The position numbers and the translations under genes were made by a program. Below the pieces are notes generated by a model, which worked only from the letters and a program-made list of their open reading frames with translations, made no database searches and was not told the DNA's origin. From assembly GCA_950022655.1 (NCBI GenBank), contig OX465579.1:19567088-19631087 (forward strand): DNA of 64,000 nucleotides, given 5' to 3'. Source of the stretch: Alentia gelatinosa. Taxonomy: Eukaryota > Annelida > Polychaeta > Phyllodocida > Polynoidae. Shown in pieces: positions 35,992 to 48,400 of the stretch. Every line of letters starts with the position of its first letter. The stretch's first letter is position 1.

Positions 35992-36478
35992 CTGAAAGCA
36001 GGTACAAAAGGGGTCGGTGTGGCCAAAGACTATTCTCATGCATAGTATTCAGCGTTTATGTCATTCCTATTTGTAGGGATAGATAGGTTCTCTTTTTCAA
36101 CTCGATTTGTCTTCTGCTCAAAACGTACAGCGATGTCAGGCGAGCCCTCTAGCGACTGGCAAAGGAACCAACACCCCAGACGAATATTCTTCCAACATAT
36201 TCTATGAAATGGATATATTGTTTGCTATTGGCATGATATATGCTTGAAGAGTTGGGATAGCACACTGCACAGCAGAGCACACTGCGCCGCTCCGGTTTTC
36301 CGCAAAACGAGTTTTCAGTATGTTGCTCTAGCGGTGCAGTGTGAGTACAGAGACCGAGGAGTGAGCTACGCAGTGTAGACCGCATTTACGCTGGTTGTTC
36401 CCGGGTCCTCCACTAGTGCCTCTTTGCAGCAAGTGGTCGCGGCCGGTGGCTTGGAACTGCTACAGTGCAGACGAAAAC
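35992..36478. promoter_or_regulatory. Probable bidirectional promoter between ferrochelatase and the membrane-protein gene
   Basis: The ferrochelatase start (36479, plus) and the last mapped 5' exon of the minus-strand gene (35991) are under 0.5 kb apart and diverge. The interval is GC-richer near 36280-36420 and has no TATA box on either strand that I can support. The missing first exon of the minus gene must also fit here, so the true promoter is smaller still. Confidence 0.55.
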
Positions 36479-39400
36479 ATGGCATCTTTGATGAGAAGGT
36501 GTGTCAGGGGATCTTCTGGTAAGACATACTCCTCTGATACGTCGGAATGCCTTATGATATAGACCTAGAAAATGGTGCTTTGATTTAATGCATGGAGCAC
36601 GTAGCTTCAAATAAGTGATGTGTCTTGTATGAGCGATAATGGGTGTGTCATTCGATTCAGAGTGACCCATATTGTTGACATTCAATCTCGTCTCATAATC
36701 ATTTTAACTTTTTCTGATGTTCCATGAAGAAGCATATGTTGTTGAGTTATGGTATAGATTGTGCTCAGTCCTACCAAGGAGATGTGCTATAGGAAAACAC
36801 AGCGCTGCACTCGTTTAGAGTGGGTTTGCTGTACAGTGTACAAAATACCCGAGGCTTTAAGTAATGTAAGTTGTAACTGAGTGAAACCACTTTAAAAGTT
36901 TGTTTTTATGAGTTCTTCTCTTGTGGATTGAACACAGATACATTGACATAGATACTATGACAGTGGCGATTCGCACCAGCCGGGGCTTGATATGTGGTAC
37001 ATAAGTCTGTGAGATATATAATGGTGGCTGACCATTAGCATAAGTGTACATGTACGTGTGAGAGGGGGTAGGGGAGGGGTGAGCAGTGCTAGAGTGGCGA
37101 CGTGACAGCTGGCACCACAGCCAGCAGCGGGCTATGTGATGTATGTCACCACTCTCCCAGCTGAGATTCTGAAAGAAAATAGAGCATATGATTCTCAGCT
37201 TGGCGAATGGTATGTCACTATTGTCATGTTTATGTAGGCCATTCTAATATCAGAGACGGTAGCTTTCCATGTTTCCACGGAAATCTACTTTTTTTTTCAG
37301 TATATGTAAATTTTTTCTTTTTCTACAATAACAACGACCCCGTTTTGTAACAATAGAGAATGTACAGTTTGGCATGTCTCTCCCTCAATTTACTTTACAT
37401 GGACCGGCATTAACTGAATGACACCTTGAAAATACTTAGCACCGTATTCAGCTATACCTTAAAGGATAAAAGATTACTGTGAATGTTAACTGGTTGATAT
37501 ATACGTGTTATTTCCAAAAAGAGTACATACACGACATGGTCCGTAATATCAATTTACTAAACGTTTCGCAGATATCATTATAGTGATAATATAAATGATA
37601 GAATAATACTACATTGGCAACCTGCAAAATAATATACGACAAATACAACCGTGATAGGTCAATTTTATTGGCTTCGAAATGGAATGCAACTAACATGACC
37701 TAAGTAGCGATGTCTGTAGTTCTCTTATACAAAGGCTTTAATAACATGTTTACGCCCCACCCCCTTCTCAATCTTGTACGCAATTTTTACGTTCCAATTT
37801 CTCTATTTTTGAAAAATAGTGCACTTTCCCTTGGCCTAACTAATCATGCAGGCTACAAACACCCCACCCCCTCAGTGCGTACTTACTGATGTATGACCCC
37901 TTACCTTTGCCTACTATTCCAACTGATATTCTACAAATATGAGTTAATCCAACTTATAAAATAATTGTATTCATACATTTCCTCTAGACCTCCTAAAACA
38001 GAGCCGAACAGTATGTCCATGTCTAAATGTGTCAAGAACAAACACCACAAAGACAGATGAAGCCAGGTAAGGAATGTTTCATTGAATTTGAAATTTACAC
38101 TGTGTTCGAGTTCTAGTCCTAACGCTAATTTCCTGTCACATCAATGTATCTAATTAGAAATTGAGGGTACGAGGCAAAGCCTGACTGTCCACCACAAACG
38201 CTACCGTGTGAATGTCGTTTTCAAGTGAAAACGATGACGCTGTCATCGTCGAAGGTTTGCCTCGCGACATGACGTCACGATGTCAACATCGCTATGGTAG
38301 CGACGTAGTGGGGTTAGTTGCTTAGCTGTTGGTCTAGATGTCAACAGATTGGGGCAACTGTGATCTAACCGTATTGGTTACGGATAGAGCACGGTTTCAA
38401 CAAGTGTTTCCTCAGGCGTTTTGCTGTGGGTGCCGAAGCACACGGTCCTGTCCAAGCGTGACAGGGGTTCTAATGTATTGTCAAAGTGATTTTACACGGA
38501 ACCTGGCGTCTTCAAAGAAGGTTTGAAGATGCAATAAAAGCGAGTAGTGGTTAAAATGGGTTAACCAAGGGGTGAGAGTGACAGCGTTAAAGAACGAAGG
38601 AGGGAGCGGGGCGATACAACTCACATCGAGGTAAAAAAAATTTGACGTGGCTAAGTGGGTTGTATGCTACACTTCAATCTTCGTTAAACAGAGTCTAGGC
38701 CCTGTGTGGGTCCATCACATTAAGGCCCAAGGGGGCGTTAGTGTGTAGGCGCTGGATCCAATTGAATTCAATTAGGTCTCTTAAGTATTTTGACTTCTGT
38801 CCTTGCGGGTGGGCATGGATGAAGTCCAAAATGTGAATCTCAACATCCTGCAGGCCCCGATGGTCTTTACTGTTGAAGTGGGAGCCCACTTCAGAGCCAG
38901 GATTGTTTTTGGATATATTGTAAAAATGCCCCTGGAAACGGTCCATAAGGCGATTTTTTGTTTGGCCTACATATTGGATCCTGCAACGTTTGCAGGTGAG
39001 GCAGTAAATTAGATTGGAGCTTTTGCAGCTCACATTGAATTTACAGATGTAGGAGTGTTTACTGACAGAGCACAGAACTCTGCCTGTGGTTTGTAGTTTT
39101 GAGCAGTAGTGACAATTTCTTGTACGACAAGTATTTGTCACTGTTGGTGTCCTCGCCGGACTGTTTTGGTCCGGTGGGAGTCGTGCTCGGACTAGCAGTG
39201 TTCGCAGATTGGGTGGTTTTCTGTGAGCCACTAGCCAGTCTTTCTTGTGCAAATCCCTGGTGTTACAGTATTTTCCAAGAAGATCCCAGTTTTTTCGTAC
39301 GATTGTTTCTAGACCCCTCAAGCCAGGGGTGTAGGTTGTCACAAGGATGTTCGGTACATCTTTCTCAGTGGGTTTCGAGGCTGAGTCTAAGAGACTCTCC

Positions 39401-42400
39401 CTTGTCTGCTTGAGTGCTTGTTCATAAGCTCTCGCCACGAGATCTTTGGGATAACCGCGTCTTAAGAAGTGTTGACCTTTCAAGACTGCGTGTTGTTTGA
39501 AGGCTTCTGTAGAAGTGCAGATCCTTCTAAGTCTGAGGAATTGCCCGAAGGGGATGCCTCTGATACAATGCCTAGGGTGAGCAGAATCGTACATCAGATA
39601 ATTGTGTGAATCTGTAGGTTTGACATACAGGTCCATACTGATCGATCCAGCTGAGTCCAGTTGGATCCATGTGTCCAGAAAGTGTACCTTCGTCCGAGAA
39701 GTCTCGGAGGTAAACTTAATGGTACTATGTACTGAATTGAGATGTTCAATAAAGCGTGTGAGTTGCTCTTGACCATGCTCCCAGATGAAAAAGATATCAT
39801 CAATGAAGCGTAGCCATACTCTGGGTTGGGTAGGATACGAGTACACATGTGTGTCCTCGAAGTCCGCCATAAAGATGTTAGCATACGTTGGGGCCACTCG
39901 GGTTCCCATTGCTGTGCCTGCGACCTGTAGGTAATGTTTACCATTGAAGTCGAAGTTATTCATGGTCAAAACATGCCAGAGCAAGTTGCAAAGGCTTGAA
40001 TTGGTGAGGTTATCTTCCGGCTTGCGCCGGTGTTTCAACAGGAACCGGCCCACCGATCGGTGGCCTTCTCTGTTGGGGATGTTGGTGTACAGGGACGTTA
40101 CGTCCAAGGTACCCACTATGGCCTCTGGGGAGAGTCCATTTATCGAGGATAGTTTACTGATAAGGTCAGTAGTATCCTTCAAATAAGACCGCGTCTTGGG
40201 CAGATGTGGTCTCATGTAGATATCTATTAGGGCAGATATCTTCTCAGTGGGGGCCCCGTTTGCCGAGACAATGGGTCTGCCTGGCGGGGGCCGCTGAGAT
40301 TTGTGTATCTTCGGGAGAAGATATAATTCGGGTGTGCGAGAATTAGTGGTCTTGAGTTTCCTGATGAGGCTCTTGGTGAGTTCACCTTTAGTCTCAAGGC
40401 CCGTAATTAAGGTGTTAATGCGGGTGTTATACTCACGAGTTACGTCGGTGGGAAGTTCTTTGTAGAAGTTACCATCTGCTAGCTGTCGTAGACCTTCTTC
40501 TATGTAGTCTTCCTTGTTGAGGAGTACTGTAGAGCCGCCCTTGTCGGCTGGTTTTATGATTAAACTAGTGTTTTTCATAAGGGATTTGATCGCTCTCTTT
40601 TCAGCCATAGGAATGTTATGGTTGTTAGGGGCTTTAACAAGAGTTTTGTGTAGGTCAGTTTTGTTTGAAAGGGCAAAAGATTCTAACGGAGTAGGACCCG
40701 CAGGTGGGTTCCACAATTTGTCTGATTTGATAACCGGTGAGCGCTGTATCGCCTGGCAGATAGAGTTGTCACTACTAGCAGGGGTGTTGGTAAAAGGGAC
40801 ACTAGTGGTTGTGTCCGTGGCTGCTCTATTAGGATCAAAGAAGCTTTTTATCCTTAAGTTCCGGTGGAAACGATCAAGGTCTCTGCGGAGATCTCCCATG
40901 TGGGGTTCTCCAGGGGTGGGACAGAAATTCAAACCCCTCTCTAGAAGTGACATCTCCTCTGGAGTGGGGATATAATCTGACAGATTAACTAAACAATGCG
41001 TTTGGTCAATTATTGGTTCAGATATTTTACTAATGAATAGAACAGTGTCATTCAGAAACATTTCTGTGAAATCATTGCGATTGTTACGATTGAAATTGGT
41101 ATTCAGAGAATTCAAATTTTCAACGATTTTTAGAGTAAAGCTACTCTCAATTATTGGAACAACAGTTACAACATCAACATTTGGGCAAGAAACATTTTTG
41201 CCAACAAAATGGTCACCCTGTGGGGGGTGTTGGTTGTCGGGGGTTGTGCCAATGATATGCTCGCAATCGGTGTGCATGGAAGGTCTAGATGGAGAGCTAG
41301 GATCTATTTTTTCAGGGAGTCCCTGAAGTACAGTACCATTTCCCGTTCCTTCTTCGAGAGGGTCCATCCCTTGTTGGGTTGGGGTCTGGGGGGTAGTTCT
41401 GTTTTTCTCGACTGGTTGGTTTGAGGTGGTGTCTTTCTGGGACGTTCTTGGGCGGTGCTTGGGGATCGGCCCCGTTTTCTGTTTCGCACCGTATTCCACC
41501 CCGCGCGAGCCTCTGGAACTGTTTCCCGTGGCTGCCGGGAGGGGCCAAAATCCCTGTTCTGGTTTTGGGCCTCCCATCTAGGGTTGTTTTTTGGTTGTTG
41601 GGGGGGCTGTCGGCTAGTGCTAGCTTTGGGCTGTTTAGTCTCATTAGGGCGACTAGATTTGGGGGGGGGGGCAGTGGGGGGGTATTCCCATTATTTCCCT
41701 CCCCTCCCTCAGGGCAACCATTTTTGGTGACATTTGCAGAAGTCTGAAATGTGGATTTGACAATGAGGTAATCAGAGAAAGCAATCTGGTTATTTCGGAA
41801 AAAGTCTGTTCTTTTTTCGCATTGTCTAGCGAGCTCATCGGAACGTTCGTTCACCCAAGCTTCAATTCTGGTGGTCGCGATATCTACATCGGTACACCCA
41901 TCCGATGCATAAGTTTCTGAACGGTGTCAAGAATTTCAAAAGATGTCTGACAATCTTTTGTCGCTTTGCGTTCTAAGCTATCAGCCACGGCAGCCTGGAT
42001 ATCGAGAGCTGCTCTGCGGCGGATACGACAAATCTCCTCCTTCAGGTTCTGGTCTATGTGGCAGTACAGTGGGAACGGTTGCTGCCCTGTCGCCCAGTCC
42101 GTCAGGATGTCTTCCTCTAGTAGAGTGCGTAGCCATTTGCTACGTACAGTACTTTTTTCACTCAGGAAGGCACTATTTCTGGATTGTCTCCATAAGGCCT
42201 CGGCCGCCGGTGACAGTTCCAATCGGTCCACCTGGAAAGTAACAGAACGTTTGTTAGGCTTACCTGGTGTATTATCATTGTTTTTGGCAAGTGAGTTGAC
42301 AATCTCACTATAGGAAAGGTTATTTGACAGGTCGGTCGCCGATTTGGCGGCCGGAACTTTCAGACGATCGGTGGTCGTTTTAATTTCCTTTATCAGAGCT

Positions 42401-45400
42401 ACAATACTGTTTCCCAAGTCTGGGATAGCAGTCATATTACGTATAAGGTTCGTAACTTCTTTGTTTTCCGATATTCCGGACGTCGAAACGGTAAGTTCGA
42501 CATCCGAGTTTGATAGAGGCGTGTTTATCGTTTGATGGTTGGACACGGAGTTGTCTCCAACCGGGTCTCTCGGCTTACGACGTTTAACCAAGCGCGGCGC
42601 CCACTGCAGCAGCGGAGGCCAATCCCGTGCGTTTGAACTCTCAGGTTCGTTCAACGCCCCATTACGCGCGTTTGAACTTTCAGGTTCGTTCAACGCCGTA
42701 TTACCGCGTGCGTCTGAACTGCCAGGTTCGTTCAACGCTATATCGCGCGCGTTAGAACTTTCAGTCTCGTTCAACGCTATGTCCAGCAGATCCGTTAAGC
42801 TTGCTGTATTCGAAATATAATGGATATTACGAATGTCATTGAGGCTTTCAACAGGGGAAACAAAGGTTTGTTCTTCCACAGTGTCTTTTACAACGTTAAA
42901 GATGGAAGTAGGTTCACTCACCTCTTCGACGTCGTTCAGCTCATTTTCCGCCATCGTCGGCGGTTGTTGAAAACGGGTTTTGCTGGGTGCAAAAATCCGT
43001 TTAAAGACAGTCTTGGTGCTGTCACATCAGTGTTGGCGTGTCAAAAGGGTTTGAATACGCACTTGTATGGTTATAGCAGGAGTTTGGTATCACAGGGAGG
43101 CGTGTGGGTAACAGAAATTGAGGGTACGAGGCAAAGCCTGACTGTCCACCACAAACGCTACCGTGTGAAAGTCGTTTTCAAGTGAAAACGATGACGCTGT
43201 CATCGTCGAAGGTTCGCCTCGCGACATGACGTCACGATGTCAACGTCGCTATGGTAGCGACGTAGTGGGGTTAGTTGCTTAGCTGTTGGTCTAGATGTCA
43301 ACAGATTGGGGCAACTTTGATCTAACCGTATTGGTTACGGATAGAGCACGGTTTCAACAAGTGTTTCCTCAGGCGTTTTGCTGTGGGTGCCGAAGCACAC
43401 GGTCCTGTCCAAGCGTGACAGGGGTTCTAATGTATTGTCAAAGTGATTTTACACGGAACCTGGCGTCTTCAAAGAAGGTTTGAAGATGCAAAAAAAGCGA
43501 GTAGTGGTTAAAATGGGTTAACCAAGGGGTGAGAGTGACAGCGTTAAAGAACGAAGGAGGGAGCGGGGCGATACAACTCACATCGAGGTAAAAAAAAAAT
43601 GTATCTAATTAGTTTAGTCCTAATTGCATTTCGTCTTGCATTGGGTATACAAGATGTTTGACTTAATCAGAGAAAAATCCTATTGTGAACCACGCTTAAA
43701 CCCTCTGATCAGTCTTGTGCAAACACTGTAACGATGAGTAAGACAAAATTACTAAAACGCGAAGCAGAAAAATCAGAGATCAATATAAGCTTAGCAAAGC
43801 TCTTTAATGCATATCGGACAAATCACCTTGAAAATTTTCCTGTTAATTCAGTATGATGATCTCCAATACTTGTAGATCAAGTCCAACTTTACACATTCGG
43901 TGTCAGCATGCTAGGTTCTGATACAGAGGTCAATATTTTGATAATAGAATGTATAGAAGTTATATTAAAAAAAGAAGTCATTTTCTTTAAAAATTCACAG
44001 AATATAGTAAATGTGTAGTACTGCATATTCAAGCACTAAAGACCATAGGCCACCTACCTTGTTTTGAGAGAATTGTAGAAGACCATATATTTTGAAATAT
44101 ATTTCAAATACATATATCAGTCATTTTATTTTAGAATCAGCCACAAAGATCCATTTTGAACTAAACATTTTCAACATTTGAAAATTGATAGCTTGCGCAA
44201 CTGTGAATTGTAGTACATGACTTTAAACTTCACATCTTGCCATTGGTATCATGACTACTACTACTAATGTATCCTTTCTACTTTCTACATTGAATAGACC
44301 CAAGGATCGTCCGAAGACGGGCATACTGATGTTGAACATGGGTGGCCCTGAGACCTTGAGTGATGTTGGAGACTTCCTACTGAGACTATTTTCAGACAAG
44401 GATCTCATACCCTTACCTGTGCAAAGGTTTTTCCCTACTAATTTACGTTCTTGTATCAATTATCTTTTTTTTATATTTTTTTTCTGTACCCATATTGAAA
44501 ATACAATTATTCAGTTACCCTAATTCTGATGTACAATTTTTTTTTTTTTTTTTTTTTACATCGGTAGTAATAGAAAATCTCTATACCTGTAAAGTAGAAT
44601 CTCGTGCAAGCAGACACTCTCTGCTCCGGGTCAAAATGCCAAAATGGGGTTTTAAATCTGTCGATGGTTATGCAATGTAGTATATAATACCTATATACAA
44701 ATGATACTATGGCATAGAGACATTGTTATGACCACACAGATACCTACAGGAGCCTACGCAAGTAGTTTCCTCGTGTCTGATATTCCGTTAGGCGGGGTTC
44801 TATTGTACTGTTTAATCTACAAATTTTAATGAATACAATTATCAAAAAATGTTATTCTTCAGTCCCGTAATATCTGGCTCCTAGTTCTCCTTTTCTGACA
44901 GTTTTTTTTAAAACAATTGGTCCCTGTATATTTAAATACAAAGAGGATGGACATATCACCAAGATGTTCTTTTATAGTAAACTGGCCCCGTTGATAGCCA
45001 AACGAAGGACACCTAAGATCATCGAGCAGTACGCAGAGATCGGCGGTGGGTCGCCAATTAAAAAGTGGACTGATCTGCAAGGCCAGGGAATGGTGGAAAT
45101 CCTTGACAGAATAAGCCCTGAAACAGGTATGACACGTGTTCCCATAATTATTTTTAAATTTCAAAGTACAGGAATACAATATTCGATGGTACAGTTATGG
45201 CTAGAAGATATCCTGTTACAACGACATTATTTCACATTACAATATTTATTTATTACATATTTTCTTAATATATTTCTTCTCGTTTTATCAGGGATTCATC
45301 AAAGTAGAGTTTCGTCTTGATAAAGTCTGGCATTTACATAACCCCCTCACAGATATATTACCATTACCTGTATTGAGGCAGTTGCGTATTGAAAAGTTAC

Positions 45401-48400
45401 CTCAATAACTTGCACATGTTATTTCAGCTCCACACAAGCACTATATCGGTTTCCGCTATGTCCATCCTTTAACTGAAGATTCCATAGCTGAAATGGAGAA
45501 GTAAGTGGTTTTAGTGTTGGTTTCATTCATTTCACAATTGAAGCTTAGTAGCTTAATAGTGCGATACTTGCGAGACATACTTAATCCATATTCCTTTTTT
45601 TAAATCCTTTTAATGTCATAATGAGTACAATCAGTTATCGTATTTCAATGATTTAGGTTTCTTGAACCATTACCTATGGTTGTATAAGATAAAACAGATT
45701 TGGGATAAATTTCACTTTTCTTTAGTTCTTTAGTTAATGCTGTATAGCTGAACCTACATAACATTTGACTACTTCGCTACTCTTTTCGATTGCCATTCAT
45801 AAAAGATGGGTTGTATGTATTGTTTATAGCTTTTCGGTGAACTGTACAACCCATGTCAGTTCGTCATCTTATCCTTTTTTCTCTGATATTTAAAGTTTGT
45901 CCTATATTGTATTTCAGTGACGGCATTGAGCGAGCCGTAGCTTTCACTCAGTACCCACAGTATAGCTGCTCGACCACAGGCAGCAGCTTAAACGCACTTT
46001 ACAAATACTACCTGCAGAGAAAAGAACCCTCCGATATTATCTGGTCCACCATTGACCGTTGGCCAACACACCCTGGTCTTGTTAAGGTATGTACATAATG
46101 TTCTGTTAACCTCTCTTTATTAGTGTCGATATCGATTTTTTTAGACATATGAATATAATAACAAATTGTCTGAAATCTCCCCTGATTTTACATGCCTTTA
46201 ACGTTTCTTAGGATCAGCCATTGCATCATTTAAGGTAGATCCACATATGTGTTTTCTATGGAGACTTTTAATAAGATGAATAATAATGTAATGGACAGGG
46301 TTTAGGATCGTTTTGGCCGATAATTTAAAGGTATTACAAAGATAAAAGTATCAAGAGAAGAACACAATAAGTGAAATAATATCTCTGTATTCAATGTTAT
46401 AAATGACCAGCACACCTACCTTGATAATCAGTAATGTATAATGTATAATTGTAGTATGATATGTAAAGCTCCCAGGTCACAAGTCACAGAGAAATCCGAG
46501 GAGTAGTGCTTTCCTATGTGTTTCAACCAGTGACCAGCAACCACAGAGGATGAACTCAGGGGTGGCAAAAGGGGTGGGGGCACTGGAAGTGACATCACTG
46601 GGTACCACCAGTGACTTCATTCCTCCAGTACGGGAGAGGTATAATGAAAGTAGTATACGGCATATAGCCTATGATCCATGGGGGCTGCCATAACGCCCCC
46701 CGAGTAGGTGTTCTTCACTAATGGAGGTGAAAAAGTAGGTGTTCTTCACTAATGGAGTTGGAAGAGAAGTGAGTGATAATGGGGAAGTGTCACATCTCTA
46801 GCCTTGCTCACATATGTATATAAAGTGTTCCATGGGGAAAATATCATGTGTGAGTTTAATCATTATCTCAACCTGCTCTGGGATGGGTGTAAAGAGTCAA
46901 AGGAACCATGGTAAAACATTGAAAGGCAGTTGAATTTCGTATAAGCAAAGAGCCAGAATACAGGTTTTGTCCTCCGACCACCTAGTGACTGTTTCATGAA
47001 CTAACAATGGCTCTGTCCCCTATATAGTTTGATGGCGTTCCCATTACAATAACATTGTTGATTATTGTCATGTTGTGATTGGTCCAGGCGTTTGTGGAGT
47101 GCATCCAGGAGGAGCTGGCGAAGTTCCCCGAGGAGGACCGAGACGACGTCGTCATTCTCTTCTCCGCCCACTCCCTGCCGCTCACTGTGAGTCTACGCAC
47201 ATGACAACCAGCTGATGCAGGCTGCCTTTTTATTATAAGATTTTGTTAACTTTGCATGGGTTCTCAGAACCATATTCATTATGTTTCACAATTATGTCTG
47301 TGTTCTCGACCCAAATTGTGTCGATGCCACTGAAAAAAATCGAAACTACAAATAGAAGAGTTACCTACATATATGTACAGTACAAAAACAGCTGAAAGTC
47401 TACGATTTCTCCACCCCCACTCCATAACCCACCCCACACAATGACAGCTCCAGCTAACGTTAAATGACCAGCCCACAGTTGCCATGTTCTAGAATACATT
47501 GCCCTAGTCATTCCCATTCTCTTTAAGTCAGCGCTCTCTGCCCTGGTTAAAAACAATTCGAAACTGATACTTGGTGCTTCAGAGAAACACGTCATAAGTA
47601 GATATAACTGTATTATTGATATGGCATACAGCCATGCCTAGTTTTGGTAAACAAAAATTATCATTTCGCCTTGAGTAGCAGTTAACTTGACTTTATTCTG
47701 TGACCCTCCACTTCATTATCATCAACGCTTTATGATACTTCGGCTGCAGGTTGTCAACCGTGGAGACCCGTACACACAAGAAGTGGCGGCTACAGTCCAG
47801 CGGGTCATGGAGCTGTTGGGGCATTCTAACGCCTACCGCCTCTGTTGGCAGTCAAAGGTAATCGCTGTTTTCAGTCGTGGCATTTCCGGAATTTGTCTTT
47901 CGTCTCCAGGGTCATGTTAGAGATGGCAGCAGGAAAGTTAATTAGATTTAAAAGGAGAATTTTTTCATTGAATACCTTAATAAATATATTAATTCTGAGG
48001 GTTTAAACAAGTACAACTCAAAAGCTACCCAGATAGGTTTTAATTGGTGGCTTTATTCGGTGTAACAGCTTTATGCAACGTTCCGGCAAATTGTAACCTT
48101 TTTCAAGTCATCAGGTATATTGATTTTTAGTATTTGTAATATAGAGATGTATAAGAATTGAACAGGTCTGGGGAAATTACTTTGTTGTAACTGAGTGTAT
48201 GTATCATATCCAAGTTTAACTGTACTTTGATTTGTTCAGGTGGGGCCGATGCCTTGGCAAGGTCCGGCCACGGATGACGTCATTAAGGGCATGGCGGCGA
48301 GGGGCCGGAAGAACCTGCTTCTGGTACCCATCGCGTTCACCTCAGACCACATTGAGACCCTCTACGAACTGGATCTGGAATACGCCCAGCATCTAGGCTC

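Larger units (their letters stand above)
38158..43599 (-). mobile_element. Full-length Penelope-like retroelement in ferrochelatase intron 2
   Basis: Flanked by the 13-bp target duplication TGTATCTAATTAG (38145-38157 and 43600-43612). About 480-bp direct terminal repeats (38158-38640 and 43115-43599) differ at only about five positions plus A-run length. Between them, on the minus strand, lie an N-terminal frame (42954-41884) and the reverse transcriptase/GIY-YIG frame (41577-38695). The element is antisense to the host gene. High repeat identity implies recent insertion. The GIY-YIG domain places it among endonuclease-bearing PLEs. Confidence 0.95.

Noticed and set aside
44495..44680. Short open frame in ferrochelatase intron 3
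   Set aside because: It includes a poly-T run and lies between two well-matched ferrochelatase exons.
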